Below, one piece after another: positions 1 through 6,870 of a stretch of 64,000 nt of DNA. Both the position numbers and the translations under genes were made by a program. The first letter of the stretch is position 1, and every line of letters begins with the position of its first letter. The DNA is from Acidobacteriota bacterium (GTDB lineage: Bacteria > Acidobacteriota > Terriglobia > Bryobacterales > Bryobacteraceae): assembly GCA_026394055.1 (NCBI GenBank), contig JAPKYZ010000089.1, positions 1 through 64,000 of the forward strand. Direction: 5' to 3'. The notes below the pieces were generated by a model, which saw only the letters and a program-made list of their open reading frames with translations, had not been told where the DNA came from and made no database searches.

Positions 1-18
1 CGGGCTGATGACGCACCA

Positions 19-43
19 GGGACCGGAGTTGTTCGCCGGTCCC
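19..43. terminator. GC-rich hairpin at window edge
   Basis: Inverted repeat GGGACCGG / CCGGTCCC with a 9-nt loop, just downstream of the stop of the minus-strand channel gene. There is no T tract on either side, so termination is only a guess. The first 89 bases hold no gene I can support. Confidence 0.3.
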
Positions 44-89
44 CTGCCCTGGGATTAGACCCGCCCTCGGCCGCGGCTGCGGGGGACGG

Positions 90-899
90 TTAGTTCAGGT
101 GCTCCACCCCAAACACCGGCATCGGTGCGGGGAACGTGCCGCTGCCCAACACTTCGCGGATGGCCATGTTCGTATCGAAATAGACCTGCCAATAGTGGGC
201 GTTGTTCGTGTAGGGCCGCACGGCCAGCACGGGGCCGACGGGAGTGAACGAGGCGATGACCACGTCCGGCTCCGGCTTAGCGGCGACGTTCGGGATCTTG
301 GCGATGCGTTCTTTCAGCGCGGCCACGACAGCATTGGGGTCCGCTGCGCCTGCGATCTGGGCCGTCAGATCAACACGACGGTAGGGGTTGGTGGAGAAGT
401 TCTGGATGTTATCTGAGAACAGTTTGTTGTTGCCCACAAAGGTGCGGATGTTGTCCGGTGTGTCGATGGTGGTGACGAACAGGCCGACTTCTTCCACCGT
501 GCCGGTCGTGCCGCCGGCGGAGATAAAGTCGCCCACCTTAAACGGCCGCAGCACCACCAGGAAGATACCGGCGGCGAAGTTCGAGAGCAACCCGCCCCAC
601 GCCGTGCCAATCGCCAAGCCCGCGCCCGCCAGCAGCGCCGCAAAGCTGGTGGTCTGCACGCCAAAGTAGCCTAGGATTGCGATCACCAGCGTGATGTTTA
701 GCACCACGGCCACGGTGTTCCCGATAAACCGCAGCAGCGTCGGCTCCAGCTTCTGCTGCGCGAGCCCCTTCTGGATCAACCCCACCGCAAAACTGATCAG
801 CCAGCGGCCAATGATGTACAGAAAAATGGCCCCGACAACCTGCAGGCCAATGCCGGTCACCGTCGTTTCGACGATCTTGATGATGTTGTTCACATCCAT
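90..899 (-). CDS. MscS-type mechanosensitive ion channel
   Basis: A 269-residue inner-membrane channel of the small-conductance mechanosensitive family, which releases solutes on osmotic downshift. Hydrophobic segments lie at about residues 10-42, 55-80 and 83-120. The third is Ala/Gly-rich (LLAGAGLAIGTAWGGLLSN), as expected for the pore helix, and runs into RPFKVGDFI, the usual start of the cytoplasmic beta domain, then VGNNKLFSDNIQNFS. It has the minimal three-helix size of MscS. The ATG is preceded by GGGGAGAG at good spacing. It is a single gene, and the next minus-strand gene upstream is a VapC-like toxin 140 bp away. Confidence 0.93.
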   Translation of the reverse strand: MDVNNIIKIVETTVTGIGLQVVGAIFLYIIGRWLISFAVGLIQKGLAQQKLEPTLLRFIGNTVAVVLNITLVIAILGYFGVQTTSFAALLAGAGLAIGTAWGGLLSNFAAGIFLVVLRPFKVGDFISAGGTTGTVEEVGLFVTTIDTPDNIRTFVGNNKLFSDNIQNFSTNPYRRVDLTAQIAGAADPNAVVAALKERIAKIPNVAAKPEPDVVIASFTPVGPVLAVRPYTNNAHYWQVYFDTNMAIREVLGSGTFPAPMPVFGVEHLN

Positions 900-1039
900 G
901 TGATAGTTCTCTCCCCAGAAGTTGATTGATCGCCCTGAACTACGGGCAAAGTGAAGCTTAAAGTGTGGCCTGAGGCAGATCCGCTAACGTGCGTTCACCC
1001 CTCGGCTCCTTGCCAGTATAGCGGTATGCGGAATGTGTA

Positions 1040-1435
1040 CTAGCGCGCGTCGATCATCGGGACGAGGCGCGAATCGATGATGCGCTCGTCCGCAGTCACC
1101 AGCACCAAACCCAGTACACGCGCGGTGGCGACGAGGAAGCGGTCGGCGGGGTCTTTGTGGGACCAGTCGAGCATCGCCATTTCCCGAGCGATCTCAAAGG
1201 TGACTGGAGCCTCTTGAAGGTCCACTTGACCGCTCAAGAATGAGAGCCACCGTCCGCGGCTCAGGTAGGTCTCAAAAATCCCACGGTCAAACAGGAGCCC
1301 AGCCTCCCAGATGGAGACAGGCGAAAGAAATAGCTGACTATCCGGGTTTGAGATCGCGCCAGCAACCGCAGTGCGCAATCGCCCGTCATTCCGTGCCGCC
1401 CAAATCCAAACATGGGTATCGAGAAGGAGCTTCAA
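1040..1435 (-). CDS. PIN-domain toxin, VapC family
   Basis: A 131-residue PIN-domain protein, by family a Mg-dependent ribonuclease toxin. It starts MKLLLDTHVWIW with the first acidic residue at D6, has the conserved glutamate in SPVSIWEAG and later acidic residues in WSHKDPADRFLVATA and LVTADERI, so all four acidic positions appear present. Its start codon overlaps the stop of the upstream antitoxin by 4 bp, the usual antitoxin-first coupled order. The RNA target cannot be told from sequence. Confidence 0.9.
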   Translation of the reverse strand: MKLLLDTHVWIWAARNDGRLRTAVAGAISNPDSQLFLSPVSIWEAGLLFDRGIFETYLSRGRWLSFLSGQVDLQEAPVTFEIAREMAMLDWSHKDPADRFLVATARVLGLVLVTADERIIDSRLVPMIDAR

Positions 1436-1674
1436 TCCTTGTAGGCCTCGATATCATTTAGATCGATGATCGGCGAGATGATGTCGCCAACGATGGTGAA
1501 CTGTCCCTCCATCCACCCCAACTTCCGAGGCTCCTTCTTCACGGGAGCAGAAGGAGAGATGGTGGCCACCGGCACGCCGCGTTTGGTGATCTGGACCGAT
1601 TCGCCCGTCTTGTTCACCTGGTCGATCACCGCCAGACAGGTGGCCTTGAATTTCGAGATGGCGATCTGTTCCAT
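1432..1674 (-). CDS. Phd/YefM-family antitoxin
   Basis: About 80 residues. The N-terminal part MEQIAISKFKATCLAVIDQV, followed by ITKRGVPVATISP, is the Phd/YefM DNA-binding fold (short antitoxins with TKRGKPVAVL-like motifs). The C-terminal half is expected to wrap the PIN toxin encoded immediately downstream. I chose the ATG at 1674 rather than the upstream in-frame ATG at 1698, because the family begins here and an operator-like palindrome occupies 1693-1710. It should repress its own promoter and neutralise the toxin. Confidence 0.87.
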   Translation of the reverse strand: MEQIAISKFKATCLAVIDQVNKTGESVQITKRGVPVATISPSAPVKKEPRKLGWMEGQFTIVGDIISPIIDLNDIEAYKD

Positions 1675-1686
1675 AGCTTCAGGATA

Positions 1687-1764
1687 GCAGTTGACCATTT
1701 AACCATGGTCAGGTGACTACTTCAGCGTCCTTCCGGGCGACGGTGGCAGTTGATTATAGTCAGG
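1687..1764 (-). promoter_or_regulatory. Antitoxin promoter and operator region
   Basis: On the minus strand a perfect TATAAT lies at 1753-1758, with only a weak -35. Between it and the antitoxin ATG is the palindrome GACCAT-N6-ATGGTC (1693-1710). The octamer GCAGTTGA occurs twice (1687-1694 and 1746-1753), each copy followed by an AT-rich core and GTCAGG. This fits autoregulation by the toxin-antitoxin complex, but no binding data exist. Confidence 0.45.
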
Positions 1765-1830
1765 AGTGTCGCAATTGATCGCCGAAACATCCCGCGGGAT
1801 AGCGGCGCACGCTTTTGAGGCATTTATCGC

Positions 1831-2427
1831 ATGCACTGGCCCTATTTATTGATCCGCACCGCCGTCGCGCTTTCGCTGTGTTGCGGGGAGTCGAGTCGAG
1901 TACTCGCCGGATCTCAACTAATCCGAACGGCGGACTTCGCCAACGCCACCATTCCATGGGAGCCACGCCCAGACGTACCAGGCGAGTGGGAGTGGCTCCC
2001 CACTATCCCCACCGGCCAAGTCCAACTCCGGGGCGGACGTGCAACCCCCGGTGAGGGTGACTATGTCGCATTGCAGCGAGTGATCTACGCCGATTTGACC
2101 GGTGACGGCCAGGACGAAGCGATTGTCGAATTTCACTACGGCACCGGCGGCTCTGCGACATGGTCCTACTTGCACGTCTTCACGGAGCGCGGCGGACGTC
2201 TTGAGTGTATCGGGGTGATGAGAGCTGGGTCGCGAGCAGACGGAGGGCTACTGAAGCTGTTTGCGCGAGGCGGGAAGCTCGAGCTCCATTTCCAGAATAC
2301 TGGCCAGCGCTTTGCCGATTGCTGTTCGGATGGTGCGATTGTGGCCAAGTATCGCTGGAATGGTAAGAACTTTGTGGAAACCGGACGGCGGCGGTCCTAC
2401 GCGATTAAGCAGAGAACCGCTCCGTAG
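1831..2427 (+). CDS. Small secreted protein, unknown
   Basis: 198 residues, not recognised. The N-terminus has a short basic/hydrophobic stretch (about 1-26) that could be a signal peptide ending near VLAGS. The motif ADLTGDGQDEAIVEF around residue 91 resembles the calcium-binding DxDGDGxDE loops of FG-GAP/VCBS repeats, so a secreted calcium-binding beta protein is possible. The last codons (Thr-Ala-Pro-stop) lie inside the palindromic repeat at 2416-2480, so the gene's end was supplied by that repeat. The neighbours do not suggest a role. Confidence 0.6.
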   Translation: MHWPYLLIRTAVALSLCCGESSRVLAGSQLIRTADFANATIPWEPRPDVPGEWEWLPTIPTGQVQLRGGRATPGEGDYVALQRVIYADLTGDGQDEAIVEFHYGTGGSATWSYLHVFTERGGRLECIGVMRAGSRADGGLLKLFARGGKLELHFQNTGQRFADCCSDGAIVAKYRWNGKNFVETGRRRSYAIKQRTAP

Positions 2428-2480
2428 CCGCCGCGGCTCAGTAACATCGGGCTACTGAGCCGCGCACGTCAGTAAGCGGT
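2416..2480. repeat. Palindromic dispersed repeat, copy A
   Basis: Starts ACCGCTCCGTAGCC and ends GTCAGTAAGCGGT. The inner arms GCGGCTCAG / CTGAGCCGC and the outer arms ACCGCT / AGCGGT would fold into a long imperfect hairpin. Copy B at 3313-3379 is nearly identical and in the same orientation. The right half recurs in the MITE-like element at 41116-41259 and, inverted, at 43957-43982. The rest of the interval to 2613 holds only a small GCGCCGC/GCGGCGC-like hairpin. Confidence 0.88.
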
Positions 2481-2613
2481 CCCTCGGGATATCCGATACT
2501 CCGTCTAAGCCAAGGTTGAAGGCGCACAGAAAGCGCACTCGCGCGCGCAGCAAGGAGCAGAATCGCCCGGCTCACGGTTGATTCTTTTGCGCCGCTTGGC
2601 GCGGTTGTGCGGA

Positions 2614-2970
2614 TCAGCCAAGGTCTGATTCTGGAAACTCAGCCGACATTATCTTCGCGACCTGCCTACGAAGCTCCGGTGCATCGGTGATGGCCGCCTC
2701 CCACAGGATCTGCCAATCGAGCTCAAAATAGGCGTGTACGATCCGATGCCTAACTGCCATAATCTCGTGCCAAGGTACTTGGGGATAGCGTTCGCGCAAC
2801 TCGGCGGACAACCGCCGGATGGCCTCGCCGATCACCGTCAGATGATGCAGAACGGCAGCCGTCAGCACCTCGTCTTGAAGAAAAAGGTCTTCTGAGGTCG
2901 CCGCAATAATGGATTCAATCTTCCCGCACGCGGAGAGAATGTCCTTCAGGAACGATGCCTCATGCCGCAT
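2614..2970 (-). CDS. HepT-like toxin (DUF86)
   Basis: 118 residues from the ATG at 2970; an in-frame GTG lies at 2979. An all-helical HepT-family protein, by family a HEPN RNase toxin paired with an MNT nucleotidyltransferase antitoxin. The catalytic HEPN motif R-x4-H-x-Y is visible as RHRIVHAY. The start MRHEASFLKDIL matches the usual HepT N-terminus. It overlaps the upstream antidote gene by 11 bp, so the pair is translationally coupled. In characterised pairs the antitoxin adds AMP to the tyrosine of this motif, and that tyrosine is present here. Confidence 0.9.
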   Translation of the reverse strand: MRHEASFLKDILSACGKIESIIAATSEDLFLQDEVLTAAVLHHLTVIGEAIRRLSAELRERYPQVPWHEIMAVRHRIVHAYFELDWQILWEAAITDAPELRRQVAKIMSAEFPESDLG

Positions 2971-3274
2971 AGATGACACGTGCGTCCCGGAGCACTTCGG
3001 AACGCACCCAAGGCTTCAGTCCACGCTTAGTCACCAAATCGACCTTGCGTCCAGCCAAACGCTCCAGCTCACCGGCGAGGGTCTCGTAGCGAATCAGGCC
3101 GACACGCTCTCCTGGCTGAAACTCCACCATGAGGTCAATGTCGCTCTCAGGCCTCATCTCCCCGCGCGCGGCCGAGCCGAAGAGGGACAGCTCCTTAACG
3201 CCATAGCGGCGGCACAGTTCAGCCAGCATGGGATTTCCTGGTTGAATCGCACCGGGCTGAAGAGTGGGAGGCAT
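2960..3274 (-). CDS. MNT-type nucleotidyltransferase antitoxin
   Basis: 104 residues. The minimal nucleotidyltransferase signature GS-x10-DxD reads GSAARGEMRPESDID, with a third acidic candidate in RKVDLVTKRGL. Family members AMPylate the partner HepT toxin. I prefer the ATG at 3274 over 3289 because GGAG sits nine bases before it; the longer form would add five residues. It is first in a two-gene operon with the HepT gene, and the pair is flanked on both sides by direct repeats. Confidence 0.88.
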   Translation of the reverse strand: MPPTLQPGAIQPGNPMLAELCRRYGVKELSLFGSAARGEMRPESDIDLMVEFQPGERVGLIRYETLAGELERLAGRKVDLVTKRGLKPWVRSEVLRDARVIYAA

Positions 3275-3312
3275 GAAGCTTTTCTCCATTATGGTTCAAT
3301 CGCCTGCGTTGA

Positions 3313-3379
3313 GGACCGCTCCGTAACCGTCGCGGCTCAGCAACCTCGGTACTGAGCCGCGCACGTCAGTAAGCGGTCC
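3313..3379. repeat. Palindromic dispersed repeat, copy B
   Basis: A 67-bp near-copy of 2416-2480 in direct orientation, with about four substitutions and a 2-nt indel. The outer arms GGACCGCT / AGCGGTCC are perfect. The distal stem CGCGGCTCAG / CTGAGCCGCG is also perfect. It lies 3' of the sugar isomerase gene and 5' of the HepT/MNT pair. Confidence 0.88.
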
Positions 3380-3396
3380 CTCGATCTCACATCCAC

Positions 3397-4311
3397 CTAA
3401 GGCTGAAAGCCCCGCAGATACCGCCCGCTCTGCTTCAGCGCTGCCTGCCGCAGTTCGAGCGAGCCTTCATAGGCACGGTCTTCCACCTCGATGCACACGG
3501 GGCCCTGGTAAACCTCGCTGAGGACTGAGTAGAACTTGCCCCAATCGACATCGCCCAACCCGGGGAGCTTCGGCGTGTGGTACTGGTTCGGATACGCGAA
3601 CTGACCCACTTCGTTCAGCTTGTCGTAGTCGAAGCGGACGTCTTTGGCGTGCATGTGGTGCAGGCGGTCTTTGAATTCGCGCATGGGGGTGAGATAGTCC
3701 ATGCGCTGCAGGATCATGTGGGACGGGTCGTAGTTGAGGCCGAAGTTTTTACTGGGGATGTCGTTGAACATGCGGCGCCAGATGGCGGGGGCGCTGGCGA
3801 GGTTCTTGCCGCCGGGCCATTCGTCTTTGGTGAAGGACATGGGGCAGTTCTCGATGCCCACCTTCACGCCATGGTCGTCGGCGAAAGCGATGATCGGCTT
3901 CCAGGTGGCGAGGAAGCGGGGCCAGTTGTCATCGACGGACTTGGTCCAATCGCGGCCCACGAAGGTGTTGATGACGCCCACGCCCAGGCGCGGCGCGGCG
4001 GCGATCACTTTCTTGATGTGCTCGACGTAGACGGCAGCTTCCGCCTCGTCGGGCGTCAACGGATTGGGGTAGTAGCCCAGGCCGCTGATCGAAACGCCGG
4101 TCTCGGCCACCAGCGCCTTGATCTCCTCGACATCGGCGTCCGTCAAGTTGGCCACGTCGACGTGGGTGATGCCCGCGTAGCGGCGTTCGGCCTTGCCTTT
4201 GGGCCAGCACATCAGTTCCACGCAATCAAAGCCCGTCTGCTGGGCGAAGCGCATCACTTCCGGGAGCGAGAGGTCAGGCAGAATCGCGCTGACGAATCCA
4301 AGTTGCATCAT
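3397..4311 (-). CDS. Sugar phosphate isomerase/epimerase (TIM barrel)
   Basis: 304 residues of the xylose-isomerase-like TIM-barrel family, with cytoplasmic enzymes such as inosose dehydratases, tagatose epimerases and hydroxypyruvate isomerases. Metal-site motifs can be seen: [26 protein letters not shown] and [12 protein letters not shown] give the expected Glu, Asp-x-x-His, His and Glu ligands. No signal peptide. The substrate is unknown. The start (ATGATG) lies only 7 bp from the start of the divergent GNAT gene. Confidence 0.88.
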   Translation of the reverse strand: MMQLGFVSAILPDLSLPEVMRFAQQTGFDCVELMCWPKGKAERRYAGITHVDVANLTDADVEEIKALVAETGVSISGLGYYPNPLTPDEAEAAVYVEHIKKVIAAAPRLGVGVINTFVGRDWTKSVDDNWPRFLATWKPIIAFADDHGVKVGIENCPMSFTKDEWPGGKNLASAPAIWRRMFNDIPSKNFGLNYDPSHMILQRMDYLTPMREFKDRLHHMHAKDVRFDYDKLNEVGQFAYPNQYHTPKLPGLGDVDWGKFYSVLSEVYQGPVCIEVEDRAYEGSLELRQAALKQSGRYLRGFQP

Positions 4312-4318
4312 AGAGAAT

Positions 4319-4726
4319 ATGATCTCTTACCGGACGGGCAATGATCTGGACCTCGACCAGGTGATCGCCCTCTACCGCGCCTCGACGCTGGGCGAACGCC
4401 GCCCCGTCGACGATCGCGCCCGCATGCAGCAGATGCTCGACAAGGCGAACCTCGTGGTGACCGCCTGGGATGGCGACAAGATGGTGGGCATCGCGCGATC
4501 GTTGAGTGACTTCTGCTACGCGACGTATCTCTCTGATCTAGCCGTCGACGAAACCTATCAGCGGCAAGGCATCGGCAAGGAACTGATCCGCTTGACCCAG
4601 GAAGCGGGCGGCCAGGCCAGCGTGATCCTGCTCTCCGCGCCCAAGGCCGTCGAATACTATCCGCGCATCGGCATGACCGCGCATCCTTCCGCGTGGTGGC
4701 TCCGCGCCGGCGAGAATCTCCGCTAG
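4319..4726 (+). CDS. GNAT family N-acetyltransferase
   Basis: 135 residues from the ATG at 4319. The acetyl-CoA site motif A is clear as [20 protein letters not shown] (Q/R-x-x-G-x-G/A pattern RQGIGK), followed by a C-terminal strand with YYPRIGM. A small cytoplasmic acyltransferase whose acceptor is unknown. The start leaves 7 bp to the opposite-strand isomerase start, so its promoter must lie inside that gene. It is followed after 16 bp by an uncharacterised gene and may be cotranscribed with it. Confidence 0.85.
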   Translation: MISYRTGNDLDLDQVIALYRASTLGERRPVDDRARMQQMLDKANLVVTAWDGDKMVGIARSLSDFCYATYLSDLAVDETYQRQGIGKELIRLTQEAGGQASVILLSAPKAVEYYPRIGMTAHPSAWWLRAGENLR

Positions 4727-4742
4727 ATGGACAAGCAATAGA

Positions 4743-5795
4743 GTGATCGCCGCCGATAATCTGCTGGGCCTAGTGCGCAATACCGCGCCGTTCTTGTTTG
4801 ATCGAGATTGGGGCCCCCACGAGTTCCTCGACATCCTTCGCGGACCGCTGCCGGAAGAAGGCGACACGCTGGGCTACTTTGCGCTCTGCGTCGCCTCTCA
4901 CCATTCCACCGTGGCCACGTTCGTCCCCACCGACGTTGATGCCAAGATCCGCGGCCTGCTGTGGCGCGAGACCAAGGACCGGGACGTGCTGCGCGCCATG
5001 GCTGAGCTCGCCCTGCGCGCCATGCATTGGGATCTTTCGTTCGTATCGCGCCGTTGCGTCAACCTGGGGCTGGGCGATGTCTCCGGGCACGACGGCGAGC
5101 GCATGAGCATCATCGCGGGTGCGCACGGGCGGTTTCTTGAGGTCGGTGACGCGGAGTACGCCGAGAAGATGGCGATGACGCTGGAGCAGGAGCTCGAGCG
5201 CGAGCTCGCCACGTTCGCGCTAGCCAAGGACCCCTTCACGGTGCTGAAGCTCTCAGCCTCCATCGCGCATAACCTGGGCGACCTGAACCAGGGCATCAGC
5301 TTCTGGCGCAAAGGCGAGCTGACCGCGGCCTCACGTGCTCGCTTCCTCCGCCTGGGGCATGAGGATGCGGGGCGCTTTGCGGTGCCCATGCGGCTCTACC
5401 GCAGCATCCTGTCGCCCGAAGGCCATCGCAACTACCCGCTGCGCAGTGTGCGCGGGCTGCGCCAGTCACCGGAGCTGCTCTACCCCCAGCCGCCGTTTGT
5501 CGAGGATTGGGGCGCCACGCTCGGCACCACGCCCTTGCTGAACTTCGAAGAGCGGCGCGACGTGATCGCGGCGTTGATCGAAGGGTGCCGCAAGCTACCC
5601 GGCCAGCAGGGTTACTACCGGGCACTGGCGGGCATGATGCAAGCCAACCCCAGCCAGTTCGAGCGGGCAGTCGATGCGCTTCCCGGCACTGCACGCAGAG
5701 AAGGCAAATCAGGCGAGTTCCGGAAGCTGCTGGGCGTCTCGCGCGCTTCCTGGGAAGCCTCGATGGTGAAGCGGGTGCGGGCGTTGATGACATAG
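4743..5795 (+). CDS. Conserved-looking protein of unknown function
   Basis: 350 residues from a GTG start, not recognised. It looks soluble: no signal peptide or membrane helix, mixed helical character, and a charged stretch EKMAMTLEQELERELATF near residues 141-158. Codon use matches its neighbours, which supports a real gene. It follows the GNAT gene by 16 bp. No catalytic motif can be named. Confidence 0.7.
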   Translation: MIAADNLLGLVRNTAPFLFDRDWGPHEFLDILRGPLPEEGDTLGYFALCVASHHSTVATFVPTDVDAKIRGLLWRETKDRDVLRAMAELALRAMHWDLSFVSRRCVNLGLGDVSGHDGERMSIIAGAHGRFLEVGDAEYAEKMAMTLEQELERELATFALAKDPFTVLKLSASIAHNLGDLNQGISFWRKGELTAASRARFLRLGHEDAGRFAVPMRLYRSILSPEGHRNYPLRSVRGLRQSPELLYPQPPFVEDWGATLGTTPLLNFEERRDVIAALIEGCRKLPGQQGYYRALAGMMQANPSQFERAVDALPGTARREGKSGEFRKLLGVSRASWEASMVKRVRALMT

Positions 5796-5861
5796 ACGGT
5801 TGCTGGTAGAGACCGCTCCTGCTGGTGGCGGCTCGGAACGGCAGCCTTCGTTGGTTGAAGC

Positions 5862-5909
5862 ATCTTCGATTCTTTAGGGCGGCGAGGCGGATGCAGCTGC
5901 TTCGAAGAT
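5862..5909. other. Intergenic inverted repeat
   Basis: ATCTTCGA (5862-5869) and TCGAAGAT (5902-5909) form an 8-bp stem with a 32-nt spacer between two convergent genes. A degenerate left half of the palindromic repeat family may lie at 5812-5836 (ACCGCTCC and GCGGCTCGG). Either could mark a transcription end, but there is no T tract. Confidence 0.3.
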
Positions 5910-5928
5910 ACTCCCTAGGCTGGCACGA

Positions 5929-6792
5929 TCACCCTCGACGGCGGGCGCGGACGAAAGCCAATCCTGCAAGAGCCAGCCCCGCGACCATCGTGCCCGGCTC
6001 CGGCGTCGGCGTTTGGCCAGGTCCACCGCCCGTCGTTGGCGAACTGCTGCCTCCCTCAATGCCGCCGGTGGCCCGATCGATCTGGAAGTTGATGTCCATC
6101 GTGTAGTTGTCCTCAATGCCGAACAGCGGCGGAGTGAGGATGTTCTTCCGGTCGAATCCAGTGGCTTGAAATTTCGAGCCGCCGGTAATGTTGGTCGCCT
6201 CAAATGTCGTTGGGAACGTCCCGTTGGCAGGAATGAAGTCGGTCACCGAGGCGATCAGGATTCCCAAGAAGACGCCCTTGAAGTGACCTTCCTGGTCTGT
6301 GTGCCACGCATCCTGATACTTAACTCCCGCCAGGACCACGTCGCAGCAGGCCCCATCGGCCATGTCCCAAATGAACGAGCGGTTTCGGATGGGGGCAAGA
6401 TCCACGATCGCACCGGGTACCGGCAGCAGTGGGGTCAAGGAGAAGGAATCGGGAACCGGCAGAGCTCGATCCGGCAGCGCCGGAAGCTGCACGTTTACTT
6501 GCCCCGAGATCCAACGCGGGTCCACCACATCGGCGTCCTGATAGACACTCCGCGACCCGTTGGGACCGGTTGTGACGGTGGCGGTGGGCAAAAGTGACAG
6601 ATCTATCGCCAAAACGCCGCTGATGGTACTGCCGGTGGCGATGGGCAGAGTATAGCCGCTCTGGTCATCAAGGATGGCCCGCAGGGTGCCGCTCGTGACC
6701 GTCCCGGAAAAATCGATCCGGTAGATGGACCCGCTCCAGGCCGGAATGCCGAGCAGAGTCACCGCGAGGATGTGAAGTATACGCATGTGCAT
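5929..6792 (-). CDS. PEP-CTERM sorting domain protein
   Basis: 287 residues (ATG at 6792, or 6786 two codons in). N-terminal signal peptide (about 1-22, ending IPAWSGS). The C-terminus TPEPGTMVAGLALAGLAF followed by RARRRG is the PEP-CTERM signal: PEP motif, hydrophobic helix, basic tail. Such proteins are cut and sorted by an exosortase at the cell envelope; no exosortase is in this window. The middle is beta-rich with no recognised catalytic domain and two adjacent cysteines (GACCDV). It is divergent from the PD40 membrane protein gene, with 78 bp between starts. Confidence 0.87.
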   Translation of the reverse strand: MHMRILHILAVTLLGIPAWSGSIYRIDFSGTVTSGTLRAILDDQSGYTLPIATGSTISGVLAIDLSLLPTATVTTGPNGSRSVYQDADVVDPRWISGQVNVQLPALPDRALPVPDSFSLTPLLPVPGAIVDLAPIRNRSFIWDMADGACCDVVLAGVKYQDAWHTDQEGHFKGVFLGILIASVTDFIPANGTFPTTFEATNITGGSKFQATGFDRKNILTPPLFGIEDNYTMDINFQIDRATGGIEGGSSSPTTGGGPGQTPTPEPGTMVAGLALAGLAFVRARRRG

Positions 6793-6870
6793 CAGCGTGC
6801 ATCGGCGGACCGCGATGGAAGGAGTAAGAGTGGGTATGAACCGGGGTATGCTACCTCAGTCAACTTGTTT

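Noticed and set aside
1-89. Possible 3' end of a plus-strand gene entering from the left
   Set aside because: An open frame runs about 90 bases to a TAG, but there is too little sequence to recognise, and a hairpin at 19-43 suggests intergenic DNA.
3577-4344. Long plus-strand reading frame opposite the isomerase gene
   Set aside because: It is antisense to a gene with clear TIM-barrel motifs; composition (Val/His/Gly-rich) is that of a shadow frame in high-GC DNA.
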